Positions 23,848-34,639 of a DNA stretch of 64,000 nucleotides are shown one piece after another (the first letter of the stretch is position 1; each line of letters opens with the position of its first letter). A model generated the notes under the pieces. The model saw nothing but the letters and a program-made list of their open reading frames with translations. It searched no databases and was not told the origin of the DNA. The position numbers were made by a program, and so were the translations under genes. Source of the DNA: Phymorhynchus buccinoides. Its lineage: Eukaryota > Mollusca > Gastropoda > Neogastropoda > Raphitomidae. The stretch lies in assembly GCA_017654935.2 (NCBI GenBank), contig CM065698.1:53788424-53852423 (forward strand), in the 5' to 3' direction.

Positions 23848-24347
23848 NNNNNNNNNNNNNNNNNNNNNNNNNNNNNNNNNNNNNNNNNNNNNNNNNNNNN
23901 NNNNNNNNNNNNNNNNNNNNNNNNNNNNNNNNNNNNNNNNNNNNNNNNNNNNNNNNNNNNNNNNNNNNNNNNNNNNNNNNNNNNNNNNNNNNNNNNNNNN
24001 NNNNNNNNNNNNNNNNNNNNNNNNNNNNNNNNNNNNNNNNNNNNNNNNNNNNNNNNNNNNNNNNNNNNNNNNNNNNNNNNNNNNNNNNNNNNNNNNNNNN
24101 NNNNNNNNNNNNNNNNNNNNNNNNNNNNNNNNNNNNNNNNNNNNNNNNNNNNNNNNNNNNNNNNNNNNNNNNNNNNNNNNNNNNNNNNNNNNNNNNNNNN
24201 NNNNNNNNNNNNNNNNNNNNNNNNNNNNNNNNNNNNNNNNNNNNNNNNNNNNNNNNNNNNNNNNNNNNNNNNNNNNNNNNNNNNNNNNNNNNNNNNNNNN
24301 NNNNNNNNNNNNNNNNNNNNNNNNNNNNNNNNNNNNNNNNNNNNNNN
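23848..24347. other. assembly gap (500 N)
   Basis: Exactly 500 N, a conventional placeholder. The order and distance of the flanking contigs are therefore scaffold inferences. The left contig ends in satellite and the right contig begins in a LINE 3' region that also occurs at 54405. Confidence 1.
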
Positions 24348-24575
24348 TTTTTGGTGGTAAAATTTGTAATAAAATTGTGTTTGAGCATCTTCATATTAAA
24401 ATTTCCAGGACCACCTTTTTTTTAAAATGAAAAAAAATATAGTTCAAAAAAAAGTTTTAAAATCAGTTAAGGTCTCTGCCCTACGGAGAAGGCAGCACGT
24501 ATTTATTTACACAAAATCACTTTATTCTCCAAAAAAAAATGGTTTTTTTTTTATAAAAGAACTATACATACTAAT

Positions 24576-24611
24576 CTTTGACTACGTGACAGCGAGTGTC
24601 ACGAGCCAAAG
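24576..24611. repeat. interrupted hairpin with CGTGACA/TGTCACG arms
   Basis: CTTTG...CGTGACA-GCGAG-TGTCACG...CAAAG forms a stem of 7 bp plus an outer 5 bp. The same hairpin is in copy 2 near 54594. The 7-bp arm equals the terminal 7 bp of the LTR-like insertion at 27113-29399. Confidence 0.75.
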
Positions 24612-25197
24612 ACTATTTTTTGTCTTTTAAAAAAAGCCGGAGCTATCGCATTGGTTTTTACTGAAACCAATACAGTATTAAAAAGTTTTAATGGGTCCCT
24701 CCCCCCGCGTTGGATTTACTTAAAATTTTTACAAGTTTTCCATACCTAGGATTTTTTTTTCCACACCACCAAGCGCAAACCAATGAGGCCGAATCCTGGT
24801 AAACCTAGTTAAGAGATGGGGCTTTTTTTTACAGGGGAAAAAAAGGTTAAACGGGGGGGGGGGGAAGGGAGAAAACAGACTCCAGTCTCTCCCTCACCCC
24901 GCCCGCCAAACCCAAGGTCCAACAGGGATTAAATGTTCAATAATGTTTGGTCCACTATTTACATTTATAAAATAAGTTATTAAGAGGCTGCGATTCCTAC
25001 GTGTTTGGCCGGGGGGATGGCGGGAGAGGGACCCCTCCTCCCCAGAACAAACAGAGGCAGGTCGTCGCGAACAGAGTCCTTATGCGGGGGGACTCTGAAG
25101 CTTATTTACATTTAAGCTAGACGTGACTACGGAGCGGTTAAAACAATTTACATTTATTTGTCTTTATTCAAAAGTTAGTTTCTAAGAGACGGGCCTT

Positions 25198-26911
25198 TTA
25201 TGATTTACTATAGCCTATCAGAAGTGACGGCAGAGGGGTGTCTGCCTGAGGGTCTCTGCCAGCCATATGTCTGGGGACCATCCTTCCGACCCCTTAGTGA
25301 GGATGTCTTTCTTAGTGTATTGAATATTGTGTAATTTCAGTTTATCTAGTAGTTCTTTAAGTTCTGTTTTAATTTGTACGCATGGGTTAAAGAGATGATT
25401 TACGTTTAATGCTTCATTGCATTCACATGTTATTGTTACAAATTTACATCGTTCTGATTCTGTTCTTAATCTGAATATTGTTGATTATAAAGATCGTTGT
25501 ATGTTAAGGAATAGGCCTTGAAAAACTATCTTATGATCTTGTGGATGAGTTTTGGTGTATTCTTTTAGCTCTTCTGCCCATTCCTGAAAGGCTGATGATT
25601 TTAGTTTTGCCTTTGCTTCTTTGATGGATAGCTTTATATTTATTTTTGTCCCAGCATGGCCCAGGGCTGCTTGTTTAGCAGCCCTATCTGCTTGGTCATT
25701 ATCTTTTATACCTGTATGGGATGGAATCCATATTATTTGTAGGTTTGTTCCTTTTAATTTAATGCAGTGTAACAATAAATTGATTTCACTTATCACTTCA
25801 GCTCTAATTGATGTTTCATTTTAGAATAGCTTGGATCGAAGATAGTGAATATGTAAAAATAGTCACGTTTATTGGTGGATTTGGTAAATTGTTTATGTAA
25901 CTGCAGGCCTCTAACAGGGCCCATAGTTCAGCACTAAAGATTGACAGATCATCATTCAATTGAAATGATTTAGCTATATCAAGTGAGGGGATGGCAAAAG
26001 CGCATCCGATCTTATTATCAATTTTAGAGCCATCTGTAAAGATTTGCATACAATGTCTTAAGCCATGAACTTTTTCTTTAGCTGCAACGCCAATTATATT
26101 TATATCTTGTTTAGAGTGTTGTTCGTGTAAGGTTACATCAAAGTTGGTTTCTTCCCTTTCCCACGTAGTGAAGGTAGTTACCGGGCGAGGGGTAATGTCC
26201 TTTAGTTCAAGATTTGCTTTAACAAATAGGCTTTTTGAGTACCTCATAATGTCTTTTGTTTTTAAGTATACAAGAGGATGTTTCTTTTGTAAATTTGAGT
26301 AGTCCAAGGAGGGATCGTGTATATCCATTATAAATTCTTGGTCTGTCTCTGATTTTACCGCATACCATCTGATGATGAATTTGGCACAGTTTAACTTTAT
26401 AAGTTTTTTGAGTGGCAGCCATCCTACATCTCTGTAAACCAATTTATTGATCGCGTAGGATGGTATTCCTAGGGCTACTTTGAGTGCCCTACACTCTACT
26501 GATTGCAGCCTTCGTACCTGGTCTTTATTTAGGGAGTGGAAAACTTCCATTCCGTAAGTTAATCTACTTCTTACTAAAGTATTAACTAAATAAGTAAAAA
26601 AATTGGGGTTCTTTGCCCACTGTTCTGTGGAAATAGTTTTTATAAAATTTAGTGCCTGGTTGGCTTTCTTAATTAAGTATGTAATATGTTCATTCCAATT
26701 GAGGTTTGGAGTTAGGGTTACTCCTAAAAAAATTACTTTGGAGCTTTGTTGTTTCACGTTCCCTAAAATATCTAATGTTATATCTGTTGTTTTTAGGTTT
26801 GCGAAAACCATAAAATGACACATCATATGATAGCATAAAGCCATTCTCCTCAAGATAAGTTGCTATGGCCGTTGTGTTCTTTTGGTGACTTTTATAAAAC
26901 TGCCAAAACAC
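25198..26911 (-). pseudogene. family A LINE ORF2 fragment: end of reverse transcriptase plus RNase H (copy 1)
   Basis: Begins just after the position of the YADD box with KSHQKNTTAIATYLEENGF, then FLGVTLTPNLNW (RT motif region), connection domain, RNase H (FTDGSK, SAELWAL, IPSHTGIKDNDQAD) and a Cys/His-rich tail (CEC...H...C) ending at TAA 25198. It would have copied the element RNA at the target site and degraded the template. Lesions: a frameshift near 26835; a 1-base insertion near 25823; a stop near 25490; and the third RNase H catalytic Asp changed to Tyr (FTYSLSS against FTDSLSS in copy 2). Not functional. Confidence 0.88.
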
Positions 26912-26913
26912 CT

Positions 26914-29614
26914 AGACTAAAACAAGAAGAAACAGATTAGTATAATCAGCTAACTCTTCATAAAATGCTCTCTTTTCATTAGAATGGTTAGGAGCGTACG
27001 CGTTTATAACATTCACTTGCTGACCTTCATCATTAAACGTTACTGATAGAACTCTATCCGACTTATGTGTGCATTGCAATTTATATGAAAAGTTCTTTCT
27101 AATTAAAGTGACTGTCACGATACTCCTGCAGTTTTGCGCAAGGAGGTACGTGCTAGGGAGGGGTCAGTTAAGGGTAGACGGATCTCTGAGTCGCACAACC
27201 AAGCACTCACACACCCACACCAGACCAAACAAAAGTAATAAAATTGACAACAAGAAAACTTTACTATTCGTTTTTAAAAAAACCACAAATATCCCTCGGA
27301 AGGCAATCAAAATAAATGAATTGACTATGAAAACTAATTAACATAAGCCGTAAAGCCTTTATGTCCTCAGTAAGGCTCAACAACGATTCCTTTTAGACAA
27401 ATAAGAAAAGAATGGAACAGAACTACTTTTTCTTTTAACAAAGGAAATCTCATTAAACAACAACAACAAAACAAAATGCATTCACCGGGAGTGCGCAAGA
27501 ACGTTCCAGAGTCCAACTCCACAGGCTAAGTGCAGGATCCGACGACGAAGGAGATGTGGGCTGGGTTGACGATCAGCCCACACTTCCGCAGGGGGGGCTT
27601 CGGGTCTGATGCGCTGACAGGACCTCAGTGCTTCCTCCCCAGCAAGGGGTCTCGAGTCCAGGACGCAGGGTATGTCTCAGTCAAGGCGTCGTTCAGCTGG
27701 AAACCGGTCTCGCAGCTTCAGCCCCTTCGTGAAATAGAAAATCCAGGGACTAACCCCGGTGGGGATCAGAATCATATCCAACTATGCGCCTCGTGAATTG
27801 CGTGTTGTTGCCATAAAATTTTAATGAGATGAAAAACAATTTTGAAATGGAAAGAAAGAACTGAATTTCCGAAAATAATTATTGCCGAAAAGTTAGGACA
27901 TAAAGGCCTTTTACAGTTTTGACTCATGTTCCAAGTAGGAAAAATAAATGCTTAAAAGAAAATATAACTTTTCTTTCATACTTGTGGCGAACGCAGTTCA
28001 CGATGATTTGCACAAAAATTCTGAACGCCACAATGATGAATAAACCAGTGAACACAAAAGGGACAGTATTGCGTCCTCAAATCCCAAAGGCTGCGCACCA
28101 ACCTTACATTTCAATAACATACTAGAGCGCTGCAAAAAGAACAATTAATACAAAAGCAAGTGTGTGCACTTTTGGGTACACCATATAAACATCAAAACTA
28201 CTAAAACATTCATTAAAATGAATACTGTGCTCACGAAAATTAATGAGAGCTTATTCAAAGTTCCTTAAAAGATAAATACATTTCTTCCTCGCGGTGAGTC
28301 CCCTCTCTGAGTCTGGTTAATTAATTTAATTTAACTTAATGATTCCCAAACCAAACTACTACACAACCACGTGACACGTTTTCGGACTCAGAAGCTAGGA
28401 AGACTAAAAATTGTAATATAAAATCTAAATGTTACTAAATACAACATTAAAATTAATACAAACAAAATAAAGGAAGCTCCCCAATGGTCGTCACCGGCAC
28501 AGAAGAACCCCAAACCAAGTATCCCTGCAAATGAATCGAGAATGAATATGGGAAATGGGAGAGAACTGCTACCGGACTATGGAAACGAAATTAGGCGAAA
28601 CGGAACCAAGATCGTTAACCAAAAGAAGACACTTTTACCGCTAACGTTCTAGAACCAAAAGGAAAGAAAACTACAGGAACCAATTATAAATTGAACACTG
28701 TTTTGACGAGGCAGCGAAGCTTAAAACGTGACTGTCCACCTAGACCTGAGGCTGTACGAAAACCGATAATAGTCCTCTTAGACAAACTAACAAACACCGA
28801 CAACTAAACACTCACCACAAATCCCGGTGGCTGCTATGTACAAACTACGTTCCCAAGGCCCTTGAACATCAGCGAAGATAGCCCAAGACCTGGTGTTCCC
28901 ACGCCAAACGAAGGTGGTAGTTCCCAAACCGGCAGGGCTGCTGTTTCTCCCTCTGAAACGGCTGGTAGGCTGACTGAACAGCAGAAAAAGATTCCAAACG
29001 AGTCGTGGCTCGTCCCAGGGTCGCCCCCAATTTCTCCTGAAAGACGATTTCAGAAGGAGTGCCAAAACGCAACTCTAAAATCCGAACTCTTCGCATCGCC
29101 GTAAGACAATTCCTTTCACACAAAGCACGACTTAGGAAAGAAAAACGACAAAAGCATGCAAGGGTTTAATCACAATTTTAATCAATCCACATACACACAG
29201 ATACACACACACACTCGCTCTCTTAACCATCTTACCCTTCCTTTCTTTTCTCAACGTAGTAGGGGGAGTGAGTGGAGAGGGGATGAGGCATATTGCTGCG
29301 TGCAGACATAGTGGGTGCCCAATAGACGATGTTATAGTGGAGTAGAGTTGGAAGAGGAAAAATATGGGGTGCGTTCAGACACGGGGTCTGCCCGTGACAG
29401 TGACCTGACTTTTGCTTTGATTAGAAACTGGTGAACAAAGTAAACTGCCACCCCATTCTTTTTGTCATACTTCTTGATCTTTTTCAACAATATAAGTTTC
29501 TTGCACGCACACAATGTCACAATTGTTCTGTTTCAGGCATCTAAATAAACTTTTTCTTTTAAAGGTATTACGAAGTCCATTTACATTAATCGTACATACA
29601 GAAATCGTTTCCAT
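26914..29614 (-). pseudogene. LINE ORF2 start: AP-endonuclease domain, split by an insertion (copy 1)
   Basis: Minus-strand ATG at 29614 opens METISVCTINVNGLRN, a typical first strand and helix of an AP-type LINE endonuclease, followed by CDIVCVQETY with the metal-binding Glu. The frame reaches the insertion at 29399 and resumes at 27112 in frame once the insertion and one 5-bp duplication are removed, giving the next endonuclease part with VINAYAPN. It then ends at the junction with the family A LINE near 26914. An in-frame TGA lies at 29467-29465 where a Trp codon is expected. The enzyme would nick target DNA to prime reverse transcription. No RT of the same element follows. Confidence 0.85.
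27113..29399. mobile_element. 2.29-kb LTR-like insertion (solo LTR candidate) with 5-bp target duplication, copy 1
   Basis: Starts TGTCACGATACTCC and ends GGTCTGCCCGTGACA, so it has TG...CA ends with a 7-bp inverted terminus. GTGAC is duplicated at 27108-27112 and 29400-29404. Removing the insertion and one GTGAC rejoins the endonuclease frame exactly, which defines both borders. No reverse transcriptase, integrase or other gene is recognisable inside. TG...CA plus a 5-bp duplication is the hallmark of LTR retrotransposons, so a long solo LTR is the simplest reading. A non-autonomous LTR element or another element type with 5-bp duplications is possible. Confidence 0.8.
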
Positions 29615-29719
29615 CTTTTCTTATTTTTTTAAAACATAAGTACACATTTATTAAAAAAAAGAAAAGAAAAAGTACACATTTATTAATTGATAGGGGTTCT
29701 ACCCACACACACCATCAGC

Positions 29720-29732
29720 GAGAGAGAGAGAG

Positions 29733-29768
<36 letters not shown>

Positions 29769-29772
29769 AGAG

Positions 29773-29808
<36 letters not shown>
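29720..29808. repeat. (GA)n microsatellite next to a LINE 3' tail
   Basis: Interrupted GA run between the endonuclease start and the CGAAATA tail repeats of the next LINE. In copy 2 (59731-59816) the run is uninterrupted. Confidence 0.95.
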
Positions 29809-30169
29809 TACGAAATACGAAATACGAATGTTTTATTGAGGGTAAAAAGGATAAGCTACAATAGCTTCTTTACACCTTGCCCTCTCACTCACACATTCAT
29901 ACCATGCATCAATCAAAAACAATTTGACATAAAACAATCAAGTCAAAAAAATGGAACAAAAATTGGCACATGAAATAATTGAAAAAGATATTAAAAATGG
30001 GAATTAAAGCAAACATGGATAATAACGAACATTGGTGAACTTGAATTGGTAGCTTAAATTGAGTACAAAAAAAGGAAACAATTTTGAGGCAATGACAATT
30101 TTTGAGAATAAAACCACTTTTAAGGAAGAACAACAAAACAACAAAACAACATTATAAGATAAGACGGGA

Positions 30170-30173
<4 letters not shown>

Positions 30174-30239
<66 letters not shown>

Positions 30240-30264
30240 AGATAGGGAGATAGGGAGAGAGAGA
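30174..30264. repeat. (GA)n microsatellite in the LINE 3' region
   Basis: Pure GA run followed by GATAGGGA repeats. Copy 2 equivalent at 60182-60283 is longer. Confidence 0.95.
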
Positions 30265-30405
30265 TTTATAAGAATCTAGGCATAAGCTGATGGCATTGTT
30301 AACGTTTGTAGTAAAACTCATTAATTAGCATTACTGATAAACAAGATTGTCCATTAGGAACTTGTGATAAGATTTTCGAAAGGAAGATACGCTAGTTTTA
30401 TTTTT

Positions 30406-31890
30406 TTAGATAATCAGGGAGGTCGTTCCACAATTTACCACCTGAGAATGTTTCTCACTCCCTTCTAGCCCAGAATGCCATATTTGTTGATAGGAAGAAA
30501 TTCGTCGTTCTTTGAATTCACATATGAAAGATTTATCGTTCCCAACTCCCTGGTTGTTCCAGACAAAGCCAACCACACTTTCAAAAAGAAACTTCTTTAC
30601 ATGAGAAACCCAGTTATGTTTTCCACTTTCATCTTGAATGACTAACATATTATACGCCTGTTTGTTGATTCTAGTTAACGGAAGTTTCATTAAACGAAGC
30701 CAGTACTTAATAGATTTTTGTTGTGTTCGTATATGTAATGGATATCTACCTGTTTCTGCATACAACATTTTATTGGAACCATGTAAAGGGATATTAAGAA
30801 ATCTTTTCATTGCTAATGTATGTACTTTTTCTATATAGTCATTTTGCAATAATCCCCAAACTTCCGCCCCATAGATCAACATTGATTCTATTTGGGAATC
30901 AAAAAGTTTCCAAAAAATAGATATATCAATACATTTCAGTCTTTTTAATGATCTTAGAATATCAATCACGCCTTGTCTCCCTTTTCTGTACATTTCTTGC
31001 CTAGCTTTACTCATACTAAGCTTAGTGGTAAATATTAGTCCTAAATATTTATAGTTATTTATTACTTGCACTTCTAAATTTCCATACCACCATTTCTCAC
31101 GAGCTGCTAAACATCCTCCTTTTCTAAACACAATAATTTTAGTTTTTTCTAAATTAACAACTAATCTCAATCTATCCGCTTCTTGTTTTAATGAGTTAAA
31201 CTGGTTTTGTAAGCCAATTGCAGTATCTGAAAGTAATATAACGTCATCTGCGAACAACAACAAGAATATTTCAGCTGCACCAGGCACTAATTGAATTCCG
31301 TGTCTACCTTTCTTATTTATTTCTAATGCCAATTCATTGATAAAAAAGGAGAATATTTGAGGGCTTAATAGACAACCTTGCTTTACTCCTTGAGGGCAAT
31401 TGAACAGGTCAGAATACAAATTCTTATCTCTAACGCATGCTAACACTGAATTATAAATTACTTTTAATGATCTATATAATTTACCTTGAATACCTGTTTT
31501 TCTAAGAGCATCCATAAAATATTTCTGTTTACCGAGTCGAACGCTTTGCGAAAGTCAACAAATGCTATATAAATGTTTTTGTTTTTTAATAAATAGGTTT
31601 GAACTAAGGCATAAAGAGTAAACATGTGGTCGATGGTACTATAATCTTTTCTGAACCCTGCTTGTTCTTCTATGCTTTTTTCCTCTTCATCAGCCCAGGC
31701 AGGTAATCTTTTGTTTAAAATGTATGTATCAATTTTACTCACTACACTAGTCAATGCGATGCCTCGATAATTATCAGGGTTGTTCTTATTCCCTTTTTAA
31801 AAAATAGGAACCATTATAGATTTAGACCACTCCTTTGGAAAGATACCAGAGTCAAAAAGTTTATTAAATAATATTACTAAGTTCATTGAG
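30406..31890 (-). pseudogene. family B LINE reverse transcriptase (copy 1)
   Basis: RT motifs in order: GIFPKEWSKSIMVPIF, NPDNYRGIALTSVVSKI, AGFRKDYSTIDH, AFVDFRKAFDSV (first catalytic Asp), GVKQGCLLSPQIFSFFIN, LLLFADDVILLS (catalytic ADD), LEKTKIIVF and KYLGLIFTTKLS, then a C-terminal domain to the stop at 30406. It would perform target-primed reverse transcription. Two lesions break it: TAA at 31799-31797 within the VPIFxKG motif, and one missing A in a homopolymer at 31497-31501 that shifts frame between AFDSV...WMLLEK and TGIQGKLYRS. Both lesions recur in copy 2. The last 369 codons are open. Confidence 0.92.
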
Positions 31891-32706
31891 TCGATTTGCT
31901 GTGAGAGAGATTCTACCACACTGGACAGATTCTTCGTATTCTCTCTTCTCTCTGTGGCATCAGCACACAGGTCACCCACATCAGCCGACAGATCATCCAT
32001 GGTTGATGCCAGACGCGTGTTCTCTCTCTCCAGTCCGTCACAGCGATGGCTTATCAGCTGGCACTCTTCTTTGACTTGCTGTATGTCTTGCTTTGATCTT
32101 GTTCAGGTCACTACGGATTTCAGCGGTTTGCTCCTTTTGATGCTGTTTTTGCTGCTCGCCCTGATCGCTGATCGCCTTCAACAGTAACTGCACTACATCA
32201 GGTGAGAGTGACCTTGTCTCCGCTAACACATTCATAGCTCCAACAGGTGTGTTAGGTGTGTCCTTGTTGTCCCCCTTTGTTGGTGATACCGGACCAGGCA
32301 ATCTCTCCACATCGTTAGCTAGGAGAATGCGCCACACGCAGTACACGGAGTTGACAGCACACAGCGCGAAGAGTGTAGGCACGTGCAAGGCATGCGCGAA
32401 TGGAATGTCAACAAAACCGGCGTACACACTGTCCACAGTTTCCATATCGTATCTTGTCCCACATACCTTTCTGTTTTCCGTTTGATCAGCAATTGAGTCC
32501 GATGTCAGAACAATGACAATATTGTGCACAACACTACACACTGTCAACAGCAGAACACAGCCAAAACCAAACACAACAACAATGTCCTGCACCGATACAC
32601 CTTTCTGCTCTCCCTTGCTTACACCTGGCGAAGTGACCTTTGACCCAGTGTTCAGTTTGGTACTAAAAGTACCAATTGCAGCTCTCCACGTCATTAGGTC
32701 GACCAT
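31890..32706 (-). pseudogene. coiled-coil LINE ORF with hydrophobic segments and a degenerate 2A-like motif (copy 1)
   Basis: ATG at 32706. Residues ~41-67 and ~107-130 are hydrophobic (DIVVVFGFGCVLLL; HVPTLFALCAV), then RILLANDVERLPGP at 126-139 resembles the 2A ribosome-skipping motif D(V/I)ExNPGP with Leu in place of Asn. A coiled-coil rich in Gln, Glu and Leu follows and, after a frameshift at the AAA of 32092-32094, continues as LISHRCDGLERENTRLAS...SSVVESLSQQID. It then runs directly into the RT at ~31890. It resembles the first, RNA-binding ORF of LINEs; the usual endonuclease is absent, so a deletion or chimeric junction lies at ~31890. Confidence 0.65.
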
Positions 32707-32861
32707 TGTTCTTTTGTTTTACTGACTCCGACCACTTACTGTCTCACAGAACACAACAACAAACTGGTACAGTCCCTGGAAACACCGCAGGAAGAAAACA
32801 TTACTTGCAGCACTGAACTGGGCATGTTCACTCGGCGCCATTACTCTCGTGCCCCCCCCCC

Positions 32862-33036
<175 letters not shown>

Positions 33037-33117
33037 AATTCAACATCCGATAATCGAAATTCCATGGGCAGTCCAATATGTCGTGGCTGAGAAGACGCCA
33101 AGGATGGCGCTGTTATC

Positions 33118-34383
33118 TTACCCCCAGCTGCTGGTGGAGTCCCATTGGGACTGGGCAGGGTCGATGCTACCTCCACACACTGAGGCAGGCTCCTGGGATC
33201 TGGCGCTGTTTTCGTACCCCCAGCTGGTGGTGGAGTCCCATTGGGACTGGGCAGGGTCGATGCTGCCTCCACACACTGAGGCAGGCTCCTGGGATCTGGC
33301 GGTGTTTGTGCTGTCAGTTTGCTGGCTTTCAACCACACGAAAGTTTTTCCAGTAGTCCACCGACTTTTTGGACAGCTTGCCTGGGCTGTCAGAGGAACCA
33401 GGGGAGCTCCGTCGTTTGCGCTGGTTGGGGGTGCACGATCGAGATCGTACCTCATGGGCTGTGGAAACCTCGGCAATCCGCGGCCTGCTCTGTCTAGTTG
33501 GATCCGGTTTTGAAGGCTGATCCGTAGTCTTTGTCGTTGCGGGTGGTGGGGTGGGGGGAGGGGGTTTGACACATGGCTGGGGAAAAGGAACAGGGATGGA
33601 AGAGGTAGCAGTGGGGTCGCCTCTGGCGGGTTGGGCGGGTTGGGTGGTGTCATCAACGGAGGCTTGGGGGGATGGGTGGGAATCTTCAGTAGGGGGCAGG
33701 CCGGGGCATTGTGGAGAGCCTCGTTTATGTCCAGAATTCTTGCACGAGAGGCACACTACGTCATTCTGGCAGGATGCCCCTTCTGCAGGCATTTTCCACA
33801 TTGCTGCTGTTGCTGCTGCTGCACCGCTTTTTGCTCCACATGGAACAGCGTGGCTTTGAAGGGGCCCATGTCGACACGTGTCGGCAACGGCTGCTCAGGA
33901 ACCTCCACGTACAGGAATCTGCGCCCTGTGATCCAGTGGGTCAGCCCTGAGCTCTGTCTGTCACGTTCCATGAATAAGGCTGAACGCGGTTTAACGTCCA
34001 GCTTTTTCAGCATGTCATGGATTTCATCATTGGAGAAAGAAATGGGCAAGTTCCCTATAGTCAGCTTTGTTGTTTTGATTTCGGTTTCGCCGTCTTTGGT
34101 TGAGAAAAAGGTTTTTGTCAAACAGAGTGACCGAGACCCTGCGTAATGCGACACCAGTCAGTAGCATTTTTGTGCGAGCTTCTGTTGACAAGGGGTAAAT
34201 ACGCCAAACTCCAAGTTTTTGTGCTCCTAGAATTGAGCCATAACCCGTCCTTTTGTCACAAGCACCACAGATTTCAGCAACGCCGTAACGTTCTTCTGCC
34301 TCACCCGGTAAGCTTCTGACGTGAATGAAAACGGGTAGCACGTTCGTACCTTGCTCATTCGACGATGGCGACTGAGACCCCAT
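33118..34383 (-). pseudogene. LINE ORF1: RNA-binding region plus zinc knuckles (copy 1)
   Basis: Start at 34383 (MGSQSPSSNEQG) is chosen as the first Met after a T-rich leader. An N-terminal region (VFIHVRSLPGEAEERYG) leads to an RRM-like segment (KLTIGNLPISFSNDEI ... RRFLYVEVPEQPLP). Then a Gln run, a damaged CCHC knuckle (CGKCLQKGH) and a second knuckle CLSCKNSGHKRGSPQC, a Pro/Ser/Thr-rich basic linker and a 32-residue duplication before the stop at 33118. Such proteins coat the element RNA. Frameshifts lie near 34110 and at about 33775 (5 bp more than copy 2). Which of the neighbouring RT fragments it belonged to is uncertain. Confidence 0.75.
33121..33312. repeat. in-frame 96-bp tandem duplication at the end of ORF1
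   Basis: CCCCCAGCTG blocks at 33121 and 33217 start two near-identical 96-bp copies, encoding 32 residues each (ARSQEPASVCGGSIDPAQSQ and on). It is also present in copy 2 at about 63146-63337. Confidence 0.9.
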
Positions 34384-34639
34384 TTCACGTGGGAAATGTA
34401 TAGTAGCAGCAAGCACGAGAAGATAAAGGCAGTAAAAATATGAGAGATTGGAAAAAAAAGAAAGAAAAAAAGAACCAAACACGATAACAGAGGAACAATG
34501 CCCAGTACAAGCAGTAAAGAAGAGAAATAAACTTGACAAAAATACACGGGTAGAAAGGCTGAGTGCAAAAAAACACAGCAATGTGAAAGCATGTCGTTTT
34601 GTGATTCCAGTCATTTGTAGCTTTTAAACAGTTATTATT

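Larger units (their letters stand above)
24348..26911 (-). mobile_element. family A LINE (RNase H-bearing non-LTR retrotransposon), 5'-truncated, copy 1
   Basis: Minus-strand element consisting of the end of ORF2 (25198-26911) and a 3' untranslated region (24348-25197) with G/C-rich runs (GGGGGATGG, CCCTCCTCCCC). The 5' boundary at 26911 abuts an unrelated endonuclease fragment. The 3' end is cut by the gap. Internal RNase H places it in the I/Jockey-type LINEs that carry that domain; the exact clade is not assigned. Confidence 0.85.
29813..31890 (-). mobile_element. family B LINE: RT region and 3' end (copy 1)
   Basis: Minus-strand RT gene followed by a ~590-bp 3' untranslated region that ends with AATAAA-type sequence and a short tandem tail (ATACGAA repeats, 29810-29830 on the plus strand). 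A short-repeat tail rather than poly-A is common in CR1-like LINEs. The 5' end joins a coiled-coil ORF near 31890 with no endonuclease in between. Confidence 0.8.

Noticed and set aside
28787..29123. Frames of 80-92 codons conserved between the two copies (28787-29123 and 58798-59134).
   Set aside because: They lie inside the LTR-like insertion on both strands. Conservation simply reflects the recent duplication, and no domain is recognised.
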